From positions 3,844,001 to 3,908,000 of the forward strand of contig JARUPY010000083.1 in the NCBI GenBank assembly GCA_029817715.1: a DNA stretch of 64,000 nucleotides, given 5' to 3'. Under the pieces are notes generated by a model, which was not told the DNA's origin, searched no databases, and saw only the letters and a program-made list of their open reading frames with translations. Below are positions 1-10,800 of this stretch, piece by piece. The stretch comes from Melastoma dodecandrum. Its lineage: Eukaryota; Streptophyta; Magnoliopsida; Myrtales; Melastomataceae. A program made the translations under genes and the position numbers. Position 1 is the stretch's first letter. Each line of letters begins with the position of its first letter.

Positions 1-389
1 CTCTGGGTTCAACTATGTCCTTTTCGATTACTACAAGACGTTGCTTGACAGGATTGTGAACTGCACGGAATTCGGTATGTGACGGTCTAATAACTTGCTT
101 GAATCACTGGACTAAGGTTGGGGATTGCCTCGACCAACAGAAACATGTGGATGCAGGTTTCGAGGTAGGGGAGACTGCATGCTGCGGGAGTGGGACATAT
201 AACGGAGAATGGACTTGTGGGGTGACTGGTGATCACTTCACGCTGTGTCGCAAGCCTAAGGAGTACGTGTTCTTCGACCCTGCCCATCCAATGGAGGAAA
301 TGAGCAGACAGCTCTTGGAACTGATGTGGAGCGGCGAGCCCCCGGTGATGAGGCCTGGCAACCTCAAGTCGCTCTTCGAGGAACCATAG
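1..389 (+). CDS. GDSL esterase/lipase, 3' end only (GLIP1/5-like)
   Basis: Last two exons of a secreted GDSL-type esterase/lipase cut by the window start. Exon A is 1-74, read from base 2 (GFNYVLFDYY...). Its donor is GTATGT at 75. The final exon is 157-389, after a CAG acceptor, and gives GFEVGETACCGSG, then the catalytic block V FFDPAHPMEE with the Asp and His of the triad, and ends NLKSLFEEP-stop. The family (SGNH hydrolases, apoplastic, lipid or ester substrates) is established; the substrate is unknown. There is no lesion in the visible part, so this copy may be functional. A possible polyadenylation signal (AATAAA) lies near 417. It is the most upstream visible member of a tandem array continuing to 7.1 kb. 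Confidence 0.88.
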
Positions 390-480
390 AAACCAACAAA
401 TGTTCCACTTAGTTATAATAAAAGTTCTATCATGACTTGAATGCGAAAACAGACTCGGATGATGTTATGTTTCCGGGCAA

Positions 481-700
481 AAGTTATGCTACGTTTCAAG
501 GAGCCTGTCCTCTCCCTCCTCCGACCGTGAGACTGTGGCGGCTACCGGGGGGTTGATGTGGCCGCTACTTCACGGATAACCGATCATTGGCCTTACGGAG
601 AGAGAGCTCCTTCTGATATGCCGCCAGGAGGGTTCTGTGACGGAAGGGCCCTTCGTAGCTTCATTGTTGGCTTTTGTTTCCTTCAGCCCTGCTGATTTAT
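481..700 (+). pseudogene. GDSL lipase first-exon relic
   Basis: Short degenerate copy of the GDSL lipase first exon. A stretch resembling the signal-peptide region (ACGTTTCAAGGAGCC, shared with 3624-3640 and 1148-1165) is followed at about 585-650 by a match to the PYGE...CDGR segment of the first exon. The GDSL nucleophile block itself is missing and no open frame joins the pieces. Read as a truncated relic of the tandem array. Confidence 0.6.
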
Positions 701-1084
701 ATAAGCATCCACATAGGCGACCATTCTCTGTTTTGGGCCGAAAATGCGATCCTGTCATTCGTCGAGCCGCACATGGATCCCCCACCTCGGTGACTACCAC
801 GGACGACGGCATGGTCATCTGTGGTTGAACTACTTACAGTGTGTGGTGTTTGTGGCGTGGGGATATTAAGGAATGGGAAGCGAAAGATACGTTCACGTGA
901 ATCACGAGCTCTTTCATTTCATACCACCAGATCTAACTTAACTTCTCCTCGGCTGTAATTCAAATCAAACCTCCCCCTTTAAAAGGAATAATGGATAGGG
1001 CATTTAGGCTCTGAGCCTAGGAAAAAGGGGTGGGGTGGGGGGATACCCAACTTTTCCGGCCACCCCCTTCAACGACTAAAACTG

Positions 1085-1215
1085 CAGATGATCAGCGACA
1101 TGCTTGAAGCGCTTGTGAGGTTAATGTTCACCTTGCCGTTGTTAGCCACGTTCAAGGAACCCCATCATCTCCCGCCTACATGGCCGTGGCAGCGGCAAAT
1201 CCTCTCCAGATATTG
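1085..1215 (+). pseudogene. GDSL lipase signal-exon relic
   Basis: Starts ATGATCAGCGACATGCTTGAAG and resembles the signal-peptide starts at 5194 and 3574 (ATG-T..GC...CT...GTGAGGTT). It then shares the CACGTTCAAGGAACCCCATC motif with the other relics. It runs out before any GDS motif. An 87-residue frame is open (1088-1351) but has no lipase domain. Interpreted as a start-exon fragment left by unequal exchange. Confidence 0.45.
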
Positions 1216-1219
1216 CGTT

Positions 1220-1708
1220 GATTCCCGGGTGAGAGGCTTGCTTAATATTTATTTCTTTGCCTTTTTTGCCCTTGTTTCTAGGTGGACGGACTTCTTGACC
1301 CGGGGAGGGTCACGTAGTTTGGAAGGTCGTTGGGAGTCAAAGACATGTTGAAATTTGGTGCGTGCACCAAATAATAATATCCGAATTCCGAACTAGTTAA
1401 ATATCGAACGTCACATCCCTGCCGGCCATTCTAACAATTTTTCAAGGAGTACTTTAAATTTGTAAAGAAAACAATATTTTTGAAAAAAATTAACTAAATT
1501 TCGAGAGATTTGATAATTTGAAATATTTTTATTAAAAATATTATTTTAAACCACGATTTTTCATTGAGTTCCAACTTTACCAGGACTTAACAACGGACTA
1601 AAGTACTATTTTGTTTTTTTTCTAAACTACAATACTAAAAAGGTACTCTCCCCCCTCCCCAACCTAAAGCATTTTTGTGCTTTGTCATAAACCGAAAAAA
1701 TTAATAGG
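1220..1708. other. AT-rich intergenic DNA upstream of the intact GDSL gene
   Basis: No coding evidence. Strongly AT-rich, with a short near-palindrome at about 1523-1543 (AATATTTTTATTAAAAATATT split by one base). Probably the promoter region of the gene starting at 1709; no TATA box could be assigned with certainty. Confidence 0.5.
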
Positions 1709-3277
1709 ATGAGGTCGGTGGTGCTCTTCCCATGGGTTGCGCTGGCTGCGGCATTCTCATCGGTCTTCCCTCCCATCGCGGCAGCGCGTGTAGCATTCTT
1801 CGTATTCGGTGACTCGCTCGTGGATGCCGGGAACAACAACTACCTGGGAGGTTTCAAGATCAACCGCTTCCCTTACGGCGAGACCTTCTTCGGCCGTCCG
1901 ACCGGGAGAGTCTGCGACGGCAGGATCTACCCTGATTTCATAGGCAACCGTTCCTTTGGCTTGTCCTTCTCGTCGATTTGACTCTAATCTATGGGCAAAT
2001 GTGGCCCTTGGTATAGCTTGTTTGTTTGTTGACGGCGCTTTTTTCTTTCTTCTTCCCATTTGCAGCCGAATACGCAAAGTTGCCGCTAATCAAGCCATAC
2101 TTGGAGCCCAATTTCAGCGACTACAGCGACGGGGCTAACTTTGCGTCTGCCGGGGCCGGCGTCCTGCCCGGAACTCGTCCGGGAACTGTAAGTGCTCCGC
2201 TTTTTGCAGTTGCTAGCTTTTGCTTTCCCCATTTGGTCTAGTGATCAGTTTCCGATGGTTATTCAGTATCTTCGACGGATATTTGACATCGACGAAGTTG
2301 ACTGTCTGGGTTAATTATACCGTCGATGGCCACGGCTGGCCAATGATTCTCTGTCTTGAGTCTACAGGGTCGAGGGTTGTGGCAGCTTAGTTTTTTCTTA
2401 TGCGATTAGTCTTAGGAATGAGGTCATTATACTTGAGGGTTAACCTATCGATATATGATCCGTCCGTAGCTGCACCTCGCCTTACAAGTGAGCTACTTCG
2501 AGAAGGTGACCGAAAGACTGAAGCAGCAAAAGGGAGATGAAGGCGCACAAAAATTGATTTCCGATGCCGTGTACCATATTGGAATGGGAGGAAACGATTA
2601 CATGGGGCTCGAGAGGAGCTCCCTCAGCACCAACACCACATTTTCGTCTCAGTACAAGAAAGCTTTCGTCAGGACGGTGCTTGGGAACTTGACGGGTTGT
2701 GTCGAGAAATTGTACCGGCTGGGGGGGAGGAAGTTCTCGTTCCAGAACGTCGGACCCATCGGATGCATGCCGTCCACTAGATTCGACATGAAGATAGACG
2801 GATGCTGGCACGAGACGACTGTACTTGCCAAGAAACACAACACGGACTTGACGAGATTGCTCGCAGAGCTGGCAACACGGCTACCCGGATTCAAGTACTC
2901 TCTGTTCGACTACAACACTGCTCTGTTGAACAGGATCATGAACAGCACAAGATACGGTTAGCAAAGTTGCTTCTCCACATTTCGCATCACCGACCCCACA
3001 TTTACTCATTATTCTCCCCCTCCTCCCCTTGACTTCTGATACAGGCTTTAAGTACGGGACGAGCGCGTGCTGCGGAAGCGGCGCATACAACGGAAACTTC
3101 ACGTGTGGGTCGCAGAACGGGTACTACAACTTGTGTAGCAACCCAAGCGAGTATGTGTTCTTCGACGGGGGACACCCCACCGAAAGCACGAACAGGCAGC
3201 TAGCGGCGCTGATGTGGAGAGGTAAGTCCGCAGTGACAGGGCCTCATGACTTGAGGACGCTATTCGAACATCCTTGA
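1709..3277 (+). CDS. GDSL esterase/lipase (GLIP1/5-like), intact
   Basis: Four exons: 1709-1943, 2066-2187, 2470-2956, 3045-3277; 1077 nt, 358 aa. A hydrophobic signal peptide (residues 1 to about 26) precedes block [17 protein letters not shown] with the nucleophile Ser36. Block III is GGND near 159-162. Block [10 protein letters not shown] holds Asp322 and His325, so the triad is complete. Cys-rich [10 protein letters not shown] and an internal GPIGC motif fit the GLIP subfamily. Intron 1 appears to begin with GC (ATAG/GCAACC), because only this boundary joins PDFI to AEYAKLP in phase; the paralogue at 5474 has GT at the same place. AATAAA at 3291 is a likely poly(A) signal. Expected role: secreted ester hydrolase, in some relatives linked to defence; that role is inference here. 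Confidence 0.88.
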
Positions 3278-3559
3278 GTTTCCTGAGTTCAATAAAGGGA
3301 GGACTGAAAACGTGCTGTTTTTGCTTTGCGGTAACTATAAAGAGTTTCCTAAAATTGTGTATGGTCTTGCTGGAGTTTCTGCCGAAAACTGAAGGGAAAT
3401 GGATCCTGTTTCTTTAACGTGTCTGCTCATCCCGCTATGTTTCCAAACAAAAACATTACGGGAAGAAGAAATGTTGCCTCGTGACGCATGCCGCAACTTT
3501 AAAATGGCTCGGAAACCTTGCCAACTGACGAAGGCCGCTTGAGTCCCTCTCCCAGTTAA
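3278..3559. other. Intergenic, 3' flank of intact GDSL gene
   Basis: Contains the poly(A) signal of the upstream gene and otherwise no feature I can support. A minus-strand open frame here (3335-3784) has no recognisable domain. Confidence 0.5.
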
Positions 3560-4680
3560 AGACTGAAGCAGCCATGCTAGAAGCACTGGTGAGGTTACTC
3601 CTTTGTCATGCCCATGGTCGCAACGTTCAAGGAGCCCATCCTCTACCTCATCCGGCACGGACATGGCACAAGACCGGCGGTGTGAGGGGATCGCCACTGG
3701 CCTTATGGAGAGACCTTGTTCTGTTATGCCACTTGTAGGTTCTATGACAGAAGGATTGCCCCAGACTTCGGTAGGTGATAACAAAAAGTCTTGGCTCTTG
3801 TTACCCTTGCTCTGTGGTTTAGATGGCGTTCACTATAAACATCAGTGCCGTGCTTCCAGCTGAACACACCGCTCATCCAGCCGGATTTAACTTCATCCGC
3901 TATACAGAACGGGCTAACTTCTCATTCGGCAGTTTTGATGCAGTTAGTGTGAGTGATTCTGTTTGTGTTTTTGGATGCACATATAATTCGTCATCTAATC
4001 ACTTCTCGAAGATGCGATTTCCTGGTTGCTTTCCCGTTCTGCTATTTTCTGTATACAAGGAAGCTATTTCGAGAAGGTAACGGAGCGGCCGAATCTGCTA
4101 AAGGGAAATAAAGGACACAGAGAAACTGATTACATGGGAGGAGACGATTACATTATCCTTGGAAAGGACTCCATAGATGCCAACACCACACATTCTCCTA
4201 ATTTCAAGGAAGTTTTTGTTGTACCTTTTCCTCAGCCTAATCCAATTGCAAGTTCCTTTGATTTTAGTGACTCGCGCGGAAACTTTACCAGGTGGGAGGG
4301 AGGAAATTCTTACAGGGGATTCTCCTGAGGATCAAGGAGTCCCCGGTTCAAGTACACCCACTTTGATCACTACACGCGCTGCTGGACAGAATCATGAACT
4401 GCATAGAGTTCGGTACCTTAAAGATGCCAACGTAGATGCAACTCCAGTTACGTTAAAAATTGTTACGAAGGGCTGAAACGTAGATGCGGGTTTTGAGATA
4501 GGGGAGAGGGGCGTGCAATGGAAACTTGCATCGCAGGGCCAAAAAGGCGATGATTTTAGTCCGTGTCGACCAAAATGAGTGCCTGTTCTTTGACGCTCAC
4601 CATCCAACTGAAGAAGTGAACGGGCAGCTCTCTTCGCTGATGTGGTCTTGCACGTAAAACATTCGTTGAACCTTGTAAAC
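3560..4680 (+). pseudogene. GDSL esterase/lipase pseudogene
   Basis: All four exons of the paralogue can be traced but are broken. The exon 1 relic (3574-3772) has the HWPYGET-like and CDGR-like ends, but the block that should hold the GDSL serine is deleted. The exon 2 relic (about 3875-3935) corresponds to the P.F..Y..GANF segment. Exon 3 (about 4063-4300) keeps SYFEKVTER and DSIDANTTH, but GGND has become GGDD and the frame is lost afterwards. A piece near 4350-4415 matches the FKY..FD.YT..LDRI segment. Exon 4 (about 4488-4670) keeps GFEIGE and then shifts frame. With the nucleophile missing it cannot be an active enzyme. Confidence 0.8.
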
Positions 4681-5193
4681 ATCCAAGATGTTGTTTGAAG
4701 TGCCGTAGAGTCCTCTCGTGGCTGGTCACATTCTTCCTGGTCCCGCCATTTGTGTTTTCTCCCATTATCTTGGACAGCAGGAGGCTCTAAACTCAAATGC
4801 TCGATTTGGCCTCGGCGGGGCCATTTTCGCATTATAATACACACGTTATGGGCAATACCTTATCGAGAGAGTGGATAGCTAAGAGCGACGGAATTATTGG
4901 GCTAGAAAAGCAAACTGGTAGCTCCAACTACACGAAACATAAATTCAAGATCCTTTGAATCATAATGACCTGGGAATTCTGGTTATGCTGAATATCTGTG
5001 AGACTTCTACAATTTTACAGTGAAAGGACAGAAAACTATGGACAACGAAGGACAGCAGTGGTTCACGGCATTTAAAACGGACCCACCATTGAAGGCTACG
5101 ATAAATTTACTAACCAAACAATGCATGCTTACGCCCCTGCCCCTGCCCCTGCCCGTCATACCAACCGACTCACCCCCTGATCCATCCGCGACC
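4681..5193. other. Intergenic spacer between GDSL pseudogenes
   Basis: No coding evidence. A C/T-rich CCCCTGCCCCTGCCCCTG repeat at about 5134-5152 lies just upstream of the next GDSL start codon. Confidence 0.5.
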
Positions 5194-6624
5194 ATGATCA
5201 ATGCCCTGCTCAGATTCGTGTTCGTTGTCCTGCCAATGGCAGTGACAACGTTGGTGATGATGCTCAAGCAACCCTTCGTTCCCTCCTGCCTGCACCATGG
5301 CAGAGGAGAAGCCAATGCAGCGTTCTTCATATTCAGGGATTCCCTATTGGATGCCGGGAACAACATCTACCTGAACATTTCCATGAAGGCGAACCACTGG
5401 CCTTACGGAGAGACCTTCTTCCATTATCCTGCCGGGAGAATCTGCGACGGAAGGATCCCCCCTTGACTTCATAGGTGTGCATGACAGCAGTCAGGCTTTT
5501 CGTCCACCATTTTTTGTTTATTTGGTTGATGCTAGTCGAAAATGTTTGTCCCATGACAGCTGAATATGCGGGGTTGCCTTTCATCAAGCCTTATCTGCAG
5601 CCCAATTTTACCGACTACACCGGTGGGGCTAACTTCGCTTCTGCTGGGGCTGGCATTCTGCGTCAAACTTCTCCCGATGTTGTCGTGCTCTTCCCTTCCA
5701 TTCATGATAGGTGCGGCTTGGTCTGTTTTTTTCTGATCAGGTATCACACTCTTCGTAGCTATACCTCGAGTTACAGGTAAGTTTCTTCGAGGAGGTTACC
5801 AAGCGGCTGAAGCAGCAAAGAGGAGATAATGATGCGCAGAAACTAATATCTGAAGCTGTTTATCACATTGGTATTGGCGGAGATGATTACATTTCGTTTG
5901 AGAACGCATCTATATACAGCAACACCACCATCACCCCTACTGAAAAGGAAGTCTTCGTCAGCTAGGTGATCGGCAACTTGACGACGTACATAAAGGTGTG
6001 GATCCGATCTTCATTCCCCACTAATGAATGCATTGTTGTTGTGATGTTCAACTTCATTCCTGGTGCCTTGGTTACTACAGAAAGTGCACGAGTTGGGCGG
6101 GAGGAAATTCTCTTTCCAGGACGTGGCGCCAATCGGATGCAATCCCTCAATGAGGTACGAGATGAGAATCGACGGATACTGGGAAGATTCTAATGTACTA
6201 GCTCATACGCATAACGTGGCTCTGTCAAGGCTACTCCCTGAGCTCGAAAAGGAGTTGGTCGGGTTCAAGTATGTCCTCTTCGATTACTACACCATGCTGC
6301 TGGAAAGAATTTTCAACAACTCCGAGTACGGTAAACACAAAAGCTTTGTTCTGTAAGTATCCATCGACGCGCCCAAGTAAATGCGAAATGGGCAGGTTTC
6401 GAGGTAGGGAAGAGTGCGTGCTGTGGGAGCGGGGCATACAATGGGAACTTCACGTGCGGGATCAGAGGACGCTGTGTCCCTACCCGAATGTCTTCGTGTT
6501 CTTCAATCCCGCACACCCAACAGAAGCAGCAAACAGAGAGCTCTCATGGCTGATGTGGAGTGGCGAGCCCCCAGTGATGAGGCCTCGCAACCTCAAGTCC
6601 CTGTTCGAGGTATCATCGGATTAG
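5194..6624 (+). pseudogene. GDSL esterase/lipase pseudogene, recently disabled
   Basis: Nearly complete copy: exon 1 5194-5474, exon 2 from 5560, exon 3 5759-5995 and 6081-6330 (an extra intron compared with the neighbour), last exon 6396-6624. The signal peptide is present. Block I reads FIFRDSLLDAGNN, with Arg where Gly is expected. Lesions: one extra base in the C-run at 5456-5462 shifts frame before LDFI; the exon 2 donor has decayed (GTCGTG where the paralogue has GTAAGT); an in-frame TAG lies at 5963-5965 (FVS-stop-VIGNL against FVRTVLGNL); and a roughly 10-base deletion near 6470 shifts frame before TLCPYPN. Block V FFNPAHPTE is still readable downstream. Four independent hits make a functional product very unlikely, but similarity is high, so the loss is young. 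Confidence 0.85.
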
Positions 6625-6751
6625 TTTCTCTCTTCCTCGAGTTCCTCCTACTTCCCTGCTTCAGCCAGCACTCGATCGAATAAAACGTAAGGTCGCCACA
6701 AACGTTCAAATGAGATCAGGATCTTCTTCAGAAGAAATACATGCGGTTGGA

Positions 6752-7065
6752 ATCACTCGCCAAACAATGTCCTATCCTTTCTTCGTACTGGGCGATTCCC
6801 TATCGGAAGCCGCTCGAAGGTCTATCTTGAAGGTACTTCAAGATAGACCCCCTTCCACTGGGGGAGAAGCAGCGGTTTCGCACTTTGGTTCCACCCCCGT
6901 TCTTTATCACCGGGACCCAAAATGAATAGGTGATGTCGCACCACGATGGCGATGCTCGCCCCCCGGTCTATCCGACGGAGGAAGTCGACAGACAGATCTC
7001 GTCACCACCGATGTGGAGAGGAGGTGGGGAACCTCACAACCCCGTGTCCCTCTTCTCCTCCAGAA
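6752..7065 (+). pseudogene. GDSL lipase relic with internal deletion
   Basis: Block I survives as YPFFVLGDSLSEA (about 6772-6810). It is followed by unrelated short sequence including a perfect hairpin, then by a block V-like PTEEVDRQISS..MWRGG..HNPVSLF at about 6970-7055. Everything between (exons 2-3 and block III) is gone. It reads as a fusion of first- and last-exon fragments, the product expected from deletion between or within array members. Confidence 0.65.
6819..6849. repeat. Perfect 14-bp inverted repeat with 3-nt loop
   Basis: Arms 6819-6832 and 6836-6849 are exact reverse complements around a GTA loop. It sits inside the GDSL relic, just after block I, where a large internal deletion has taken place. 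Confidence 0.85.
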
Positions 7066-7803
7066 TCATCACCACCATCACAAAGCTTCAATCAATCAGA
7101 CAGATCGGTCCCCTCCACCTCCAAACAACACACGACTCGGTCGAACCCCAAGAGTCATTTCTGGTCCTAAAAACATCACGTGGAACACTTGCTAGAATCC
7201 GCATGCATATAAATGCAAACCATCCCGTCTTGGAGCTCCGACTACAGTAATCAGTCATCTCGAATCGAAATCACTATAAAAAAAAAATTCCAATTTAATT
7301 CATTCCCAACCATAAATGATAGAATCAGTCATGAAATCGCCCACGGAATTTAACTCTCGTTTTTCAAATTCCGAAATCGAATGAGGGGAGAAAAAAGGAA
7401 AGAAATAAAAATAAGAGAGAAGAATTAATTTTATTTTATTTGGAGGAAAAAAATGGGGATCGTGATTCGTGTGGATACAAAGTCGTCTCCCTCGCCCCCC
7501 CCCACTCTTCCTTCTAGTAGTAAATACTAACAGGCGATAATAATGAAATGATAAGCAGAAGCAGCAGCAGCAGCAGCATCAGCATCCTCCCTCCTTCAGA
7601 AGCATCACGTGAATTTTTGTTTTTCTTTCTTCTTCTTCTTCTTCTCCCCTTCTTCCTCTCTTTCTTTTTTGGTCCGCGTGAATCTGTTGCGGCTTTCGCC
7701 CCCCCCAACTTATTCTCCCTTTCAGCTTCCGCGATTTTTACTCCTCTCTCTCTCCGTCCCCGTCCGTGTCGAGTGTCGGCGGCTGCTGCTGCGACGCTAG
7801 TTC
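7066..7803. other. Promoter and 5' UTR region of the SAC phosphatase gene
   Basis: No protein feature. It contains a purine-rich stretch (7380-7460), a trinucleotide microsatellite and a pyrimidine-rich leader (7615-7670, TTC and CT runs) typical of plant 5' UTRs, running up to the start codon at 7804. Confidence 0.5.
7557..7584 (+). repeat. (AGC)n microsatellite
   Basis: About seven AGC/CAG units with two imperfect CATCAG units at the right end, in the probable 5' UTR of the SAC gene. A candidate length-polymorphic marker. Confidence 0.85.
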
Positions 7804-10800
7804 ATGGCGGAGGCCGAGCGACCGCGGATCGGTGACGAATGCGATGTCGACGGCTGCGTCGGCGTCGGGGGGTACTTCCTTCAGAAGTTCAGGCTCTACG
7901 AGACTCGCTCGGTGAGTGAGTACGGGTGGTTGAGGACTACCTCGGGAATTGAGGAGGATGCGCGTCTGCTTGATCTGTTGATTATTTTGTGAGCCGGATC
8001 TGTCGTGGCTTGTGCTTCGTTCCCGCGGTTGACCTCGCTTCGATGAGTGAATTTTTTCTTTCCTTCTTTTTTTCCATTGGCGGTTCGTTTTTTGCTCTGA
8101 ATGCACTTGAGATGAGAGGATGCGCCGACTCCGATTGTGCTTGGCTTTCTGTGGGGTCTTTTCGACTGATTGAGTTCGGAAGGACTCACTGGATCCCGTG
8201 TTGTCTGGATTTGGCGTGAGAATTGCTGTTCGTGATTAGATTGCTCTAGATATTATATGGATCTGGCATCGCTACTGGTCGCCTTGTGATTTGAGTCGTC
8301 GAATGAAGCAACTTGATCTATTCACCGTCTGTTAGAGATACTTGGGCACTGTTGCAGCTTGAAGGCAGTAATTGAGCCGTTGATGGCTGGAGCTGTCCTT
8401 CAGTTTTACTAGTTCTGCCAGCTAATCCTGTTTCTCCTTCCCCCTCCAATACGATGGGGGATTTTAAGGTGGAATCATCTAATGTGGTTTTAACTTAGTT
8501 CACCAACAAAGAATAGAGGGTAGTGTTAATGTCATCCGTATGACAGCTCCGAGGTGATGGCACTCCTTTCTCCTATGTTTAATCCATCTGGTCATGTTGA
8601 AGATGGTTTTTTGTGGTGAACTTTATGCTTGTAAGTTTTAACCAATAGACAGGATGCATGTTAGTCCTGTGTCACAATGAGCAGTATATTTTTGTTTGTG
8701 ACCATTGCATGTTATGACTGATATGTTGTTCATGTTGCAGAACTTCTATATGGTAGGAAGGGACAAAAACAAGGAGTTTTGGAGGGTACTAAAGATTGAC
8801 CGACTTGAATCTGCAGAGCTGAATATCCTTGAAGATCCAACCATTTACACGGAATTTGAATGTTGTGACCTGCTGAAACGTATACACGAAGGAAACAAGC
8901 CCACTGGAGGCCTTAAACTTGTCACTGCATGTTATGGAATTATTGGTATGCTTAAAGTAACTATATTTTCTTCTCAATTGTTTTCACATCAATCTAATCT
9001 GGTTCACTTATGCCTTAGGCTTCATCAAGTTCTTGGGCCCCTATTACATGCTCATTATTACGAAGAGGAGAAAGATTGGAACAATTTGTGGCCATGCCGT
9101 ATATTCTATCGCAAAAAGAGAGATGATTCAGATACCGAATACTCATGCGAAGTCAAACATGGATTTCATTAAGAATGAAAGCAGGTTTTCTATTTTATTA
9201 TGCTTCTAAATGTAATTTCGGCTTAAGACAGTTGAGATTAAAGGAGCTAACAGGCTCGGCCATCCCTGTATTTGATGGGTGCCTAGGAGCGGAAGGGGCC
9301 TTTTACTTTTTGGTTTAGTTTTGTTTAATTATTAACTCTGAATTGTCAATCCCAATGTTACTGCTTGACTGTAAATTATATTGGACATATGGAATTTTTT
9401 ACCTGTGCAAGTTCAAGTGTTCAGCGCCCAGAGATTTTGGGCCTTACTAGTATATGATAAATTTTGAGAAAGATAGCTTCCCAGAACTGACGTTTTTTTA
9501 TTCATTTGCATTATTTGGTGAGTTATACAGACACTTGCTCTGCTATATTCATCACCAAAAAATTGCAGGGTTCCTCTGACGTTGCCCTTGAACATTTATT
9601 GGTGTTTAGGAGTGGAGGTATTGTTTGGTCGAGAAATAGTCCCTAACAGTTAACATTTAGTTTGCTTGTACTTGCAGTTGCAGATTTCCTTTTTTTTGTT
9701 ATCTTATTTTATCATATTTTTAAAGAATTAACATTCATTTTTCTCTTCACCTGCAGATACAAGAAGCTGCTTTGTTCAGTTGATCTTACAAAGGACTTCT
9801 TTTTCAGCTACTCTTACCATGTCATGCGTTGTCTTCAGAAAAACTTGTGTGATAATGAGCCAGGGCAGATACTTTACGAAACAATGTTCGTTTGGAATGA
9901 ATACTTAACACGGGGAATCAGAAATTCCTTGAAGAATGCTTTGTGGACAGTTGCATTAGTACATGGCTTCTTCGAGCAGGTATATGAATTTTCTCTTGTT
10001 TTAAGTTTTGCAGGGATTCACTTTGTCTTCTGTTGTTCTTCAAGATGATGTATAGTTTTTTCAAAGAATTTGGAGATGTACTGTTTATCCAATCAAGCGG
10101 ACGGCTTATTTCACCAATCAGGGATGAAGTCAGTTGAAAGGACAGTCTTGGCCCATGCCCGAAAAAGCAAGAAAAGAAAGGAGTCTGAATTAATTGTCCT
10201 ATTCTGTATTCTTCATATTCATATCATATTGATATATTTCTCAGGTGACTCTTTCGGCAATGGAGAGAGAATTCAAATTGACTTTAATTGCCAGGCGATC
10301 ACGTCACTTCGCTGGCACCAGGTAATTATGATAGAGTCTAAATTACTACATTGTGGAAGCATGTTTCAACTTCGTCTGACAGCACGCATGCTTGTTCTAT
10401 ACTTATTTTTTAGATCCATGTTCATAAATATTTGTAGAATATCAATGTGTTCACTACGTGCACCATATGATGACTGAAGATCACTTGCTCTGATCACTTA
10501 GTAACTCCATGTTTGTTGCAGATACCTGAAAAGAGGTGTTAATGAAAAGGGTAGAGTAGCTAATGATGTTGAGACAGAGCAAATTGTCTTTGAAGATGCA
10601 CCTGAAGGATCTCCAAGTTATGTGACTTCGGTTGTGCAACATCGGGGTTCAATACCTCTTTTCTGGTCCCAAGAAACATCAAAATTAAATATTAGACCTG
10701 ACATAATCGGTAAGACTTGTGATCTATATCGTTTTTACAATTTGATGCAGTATATGCATAAATACCCATTCTTGTTTGTGCAGTGTCTAGGAAGGACCCT

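Noticed and set aside
4392..4844. 150-codon minus-strand frame
   Set aside because: Antisense to the GDSL pseudogene last exon; no domain.
7514..7835. Low-complexity frames before the SAC start
   Set aside because: Products of CT/GA-rich 5' UTR repeats; no protein-like sequence.
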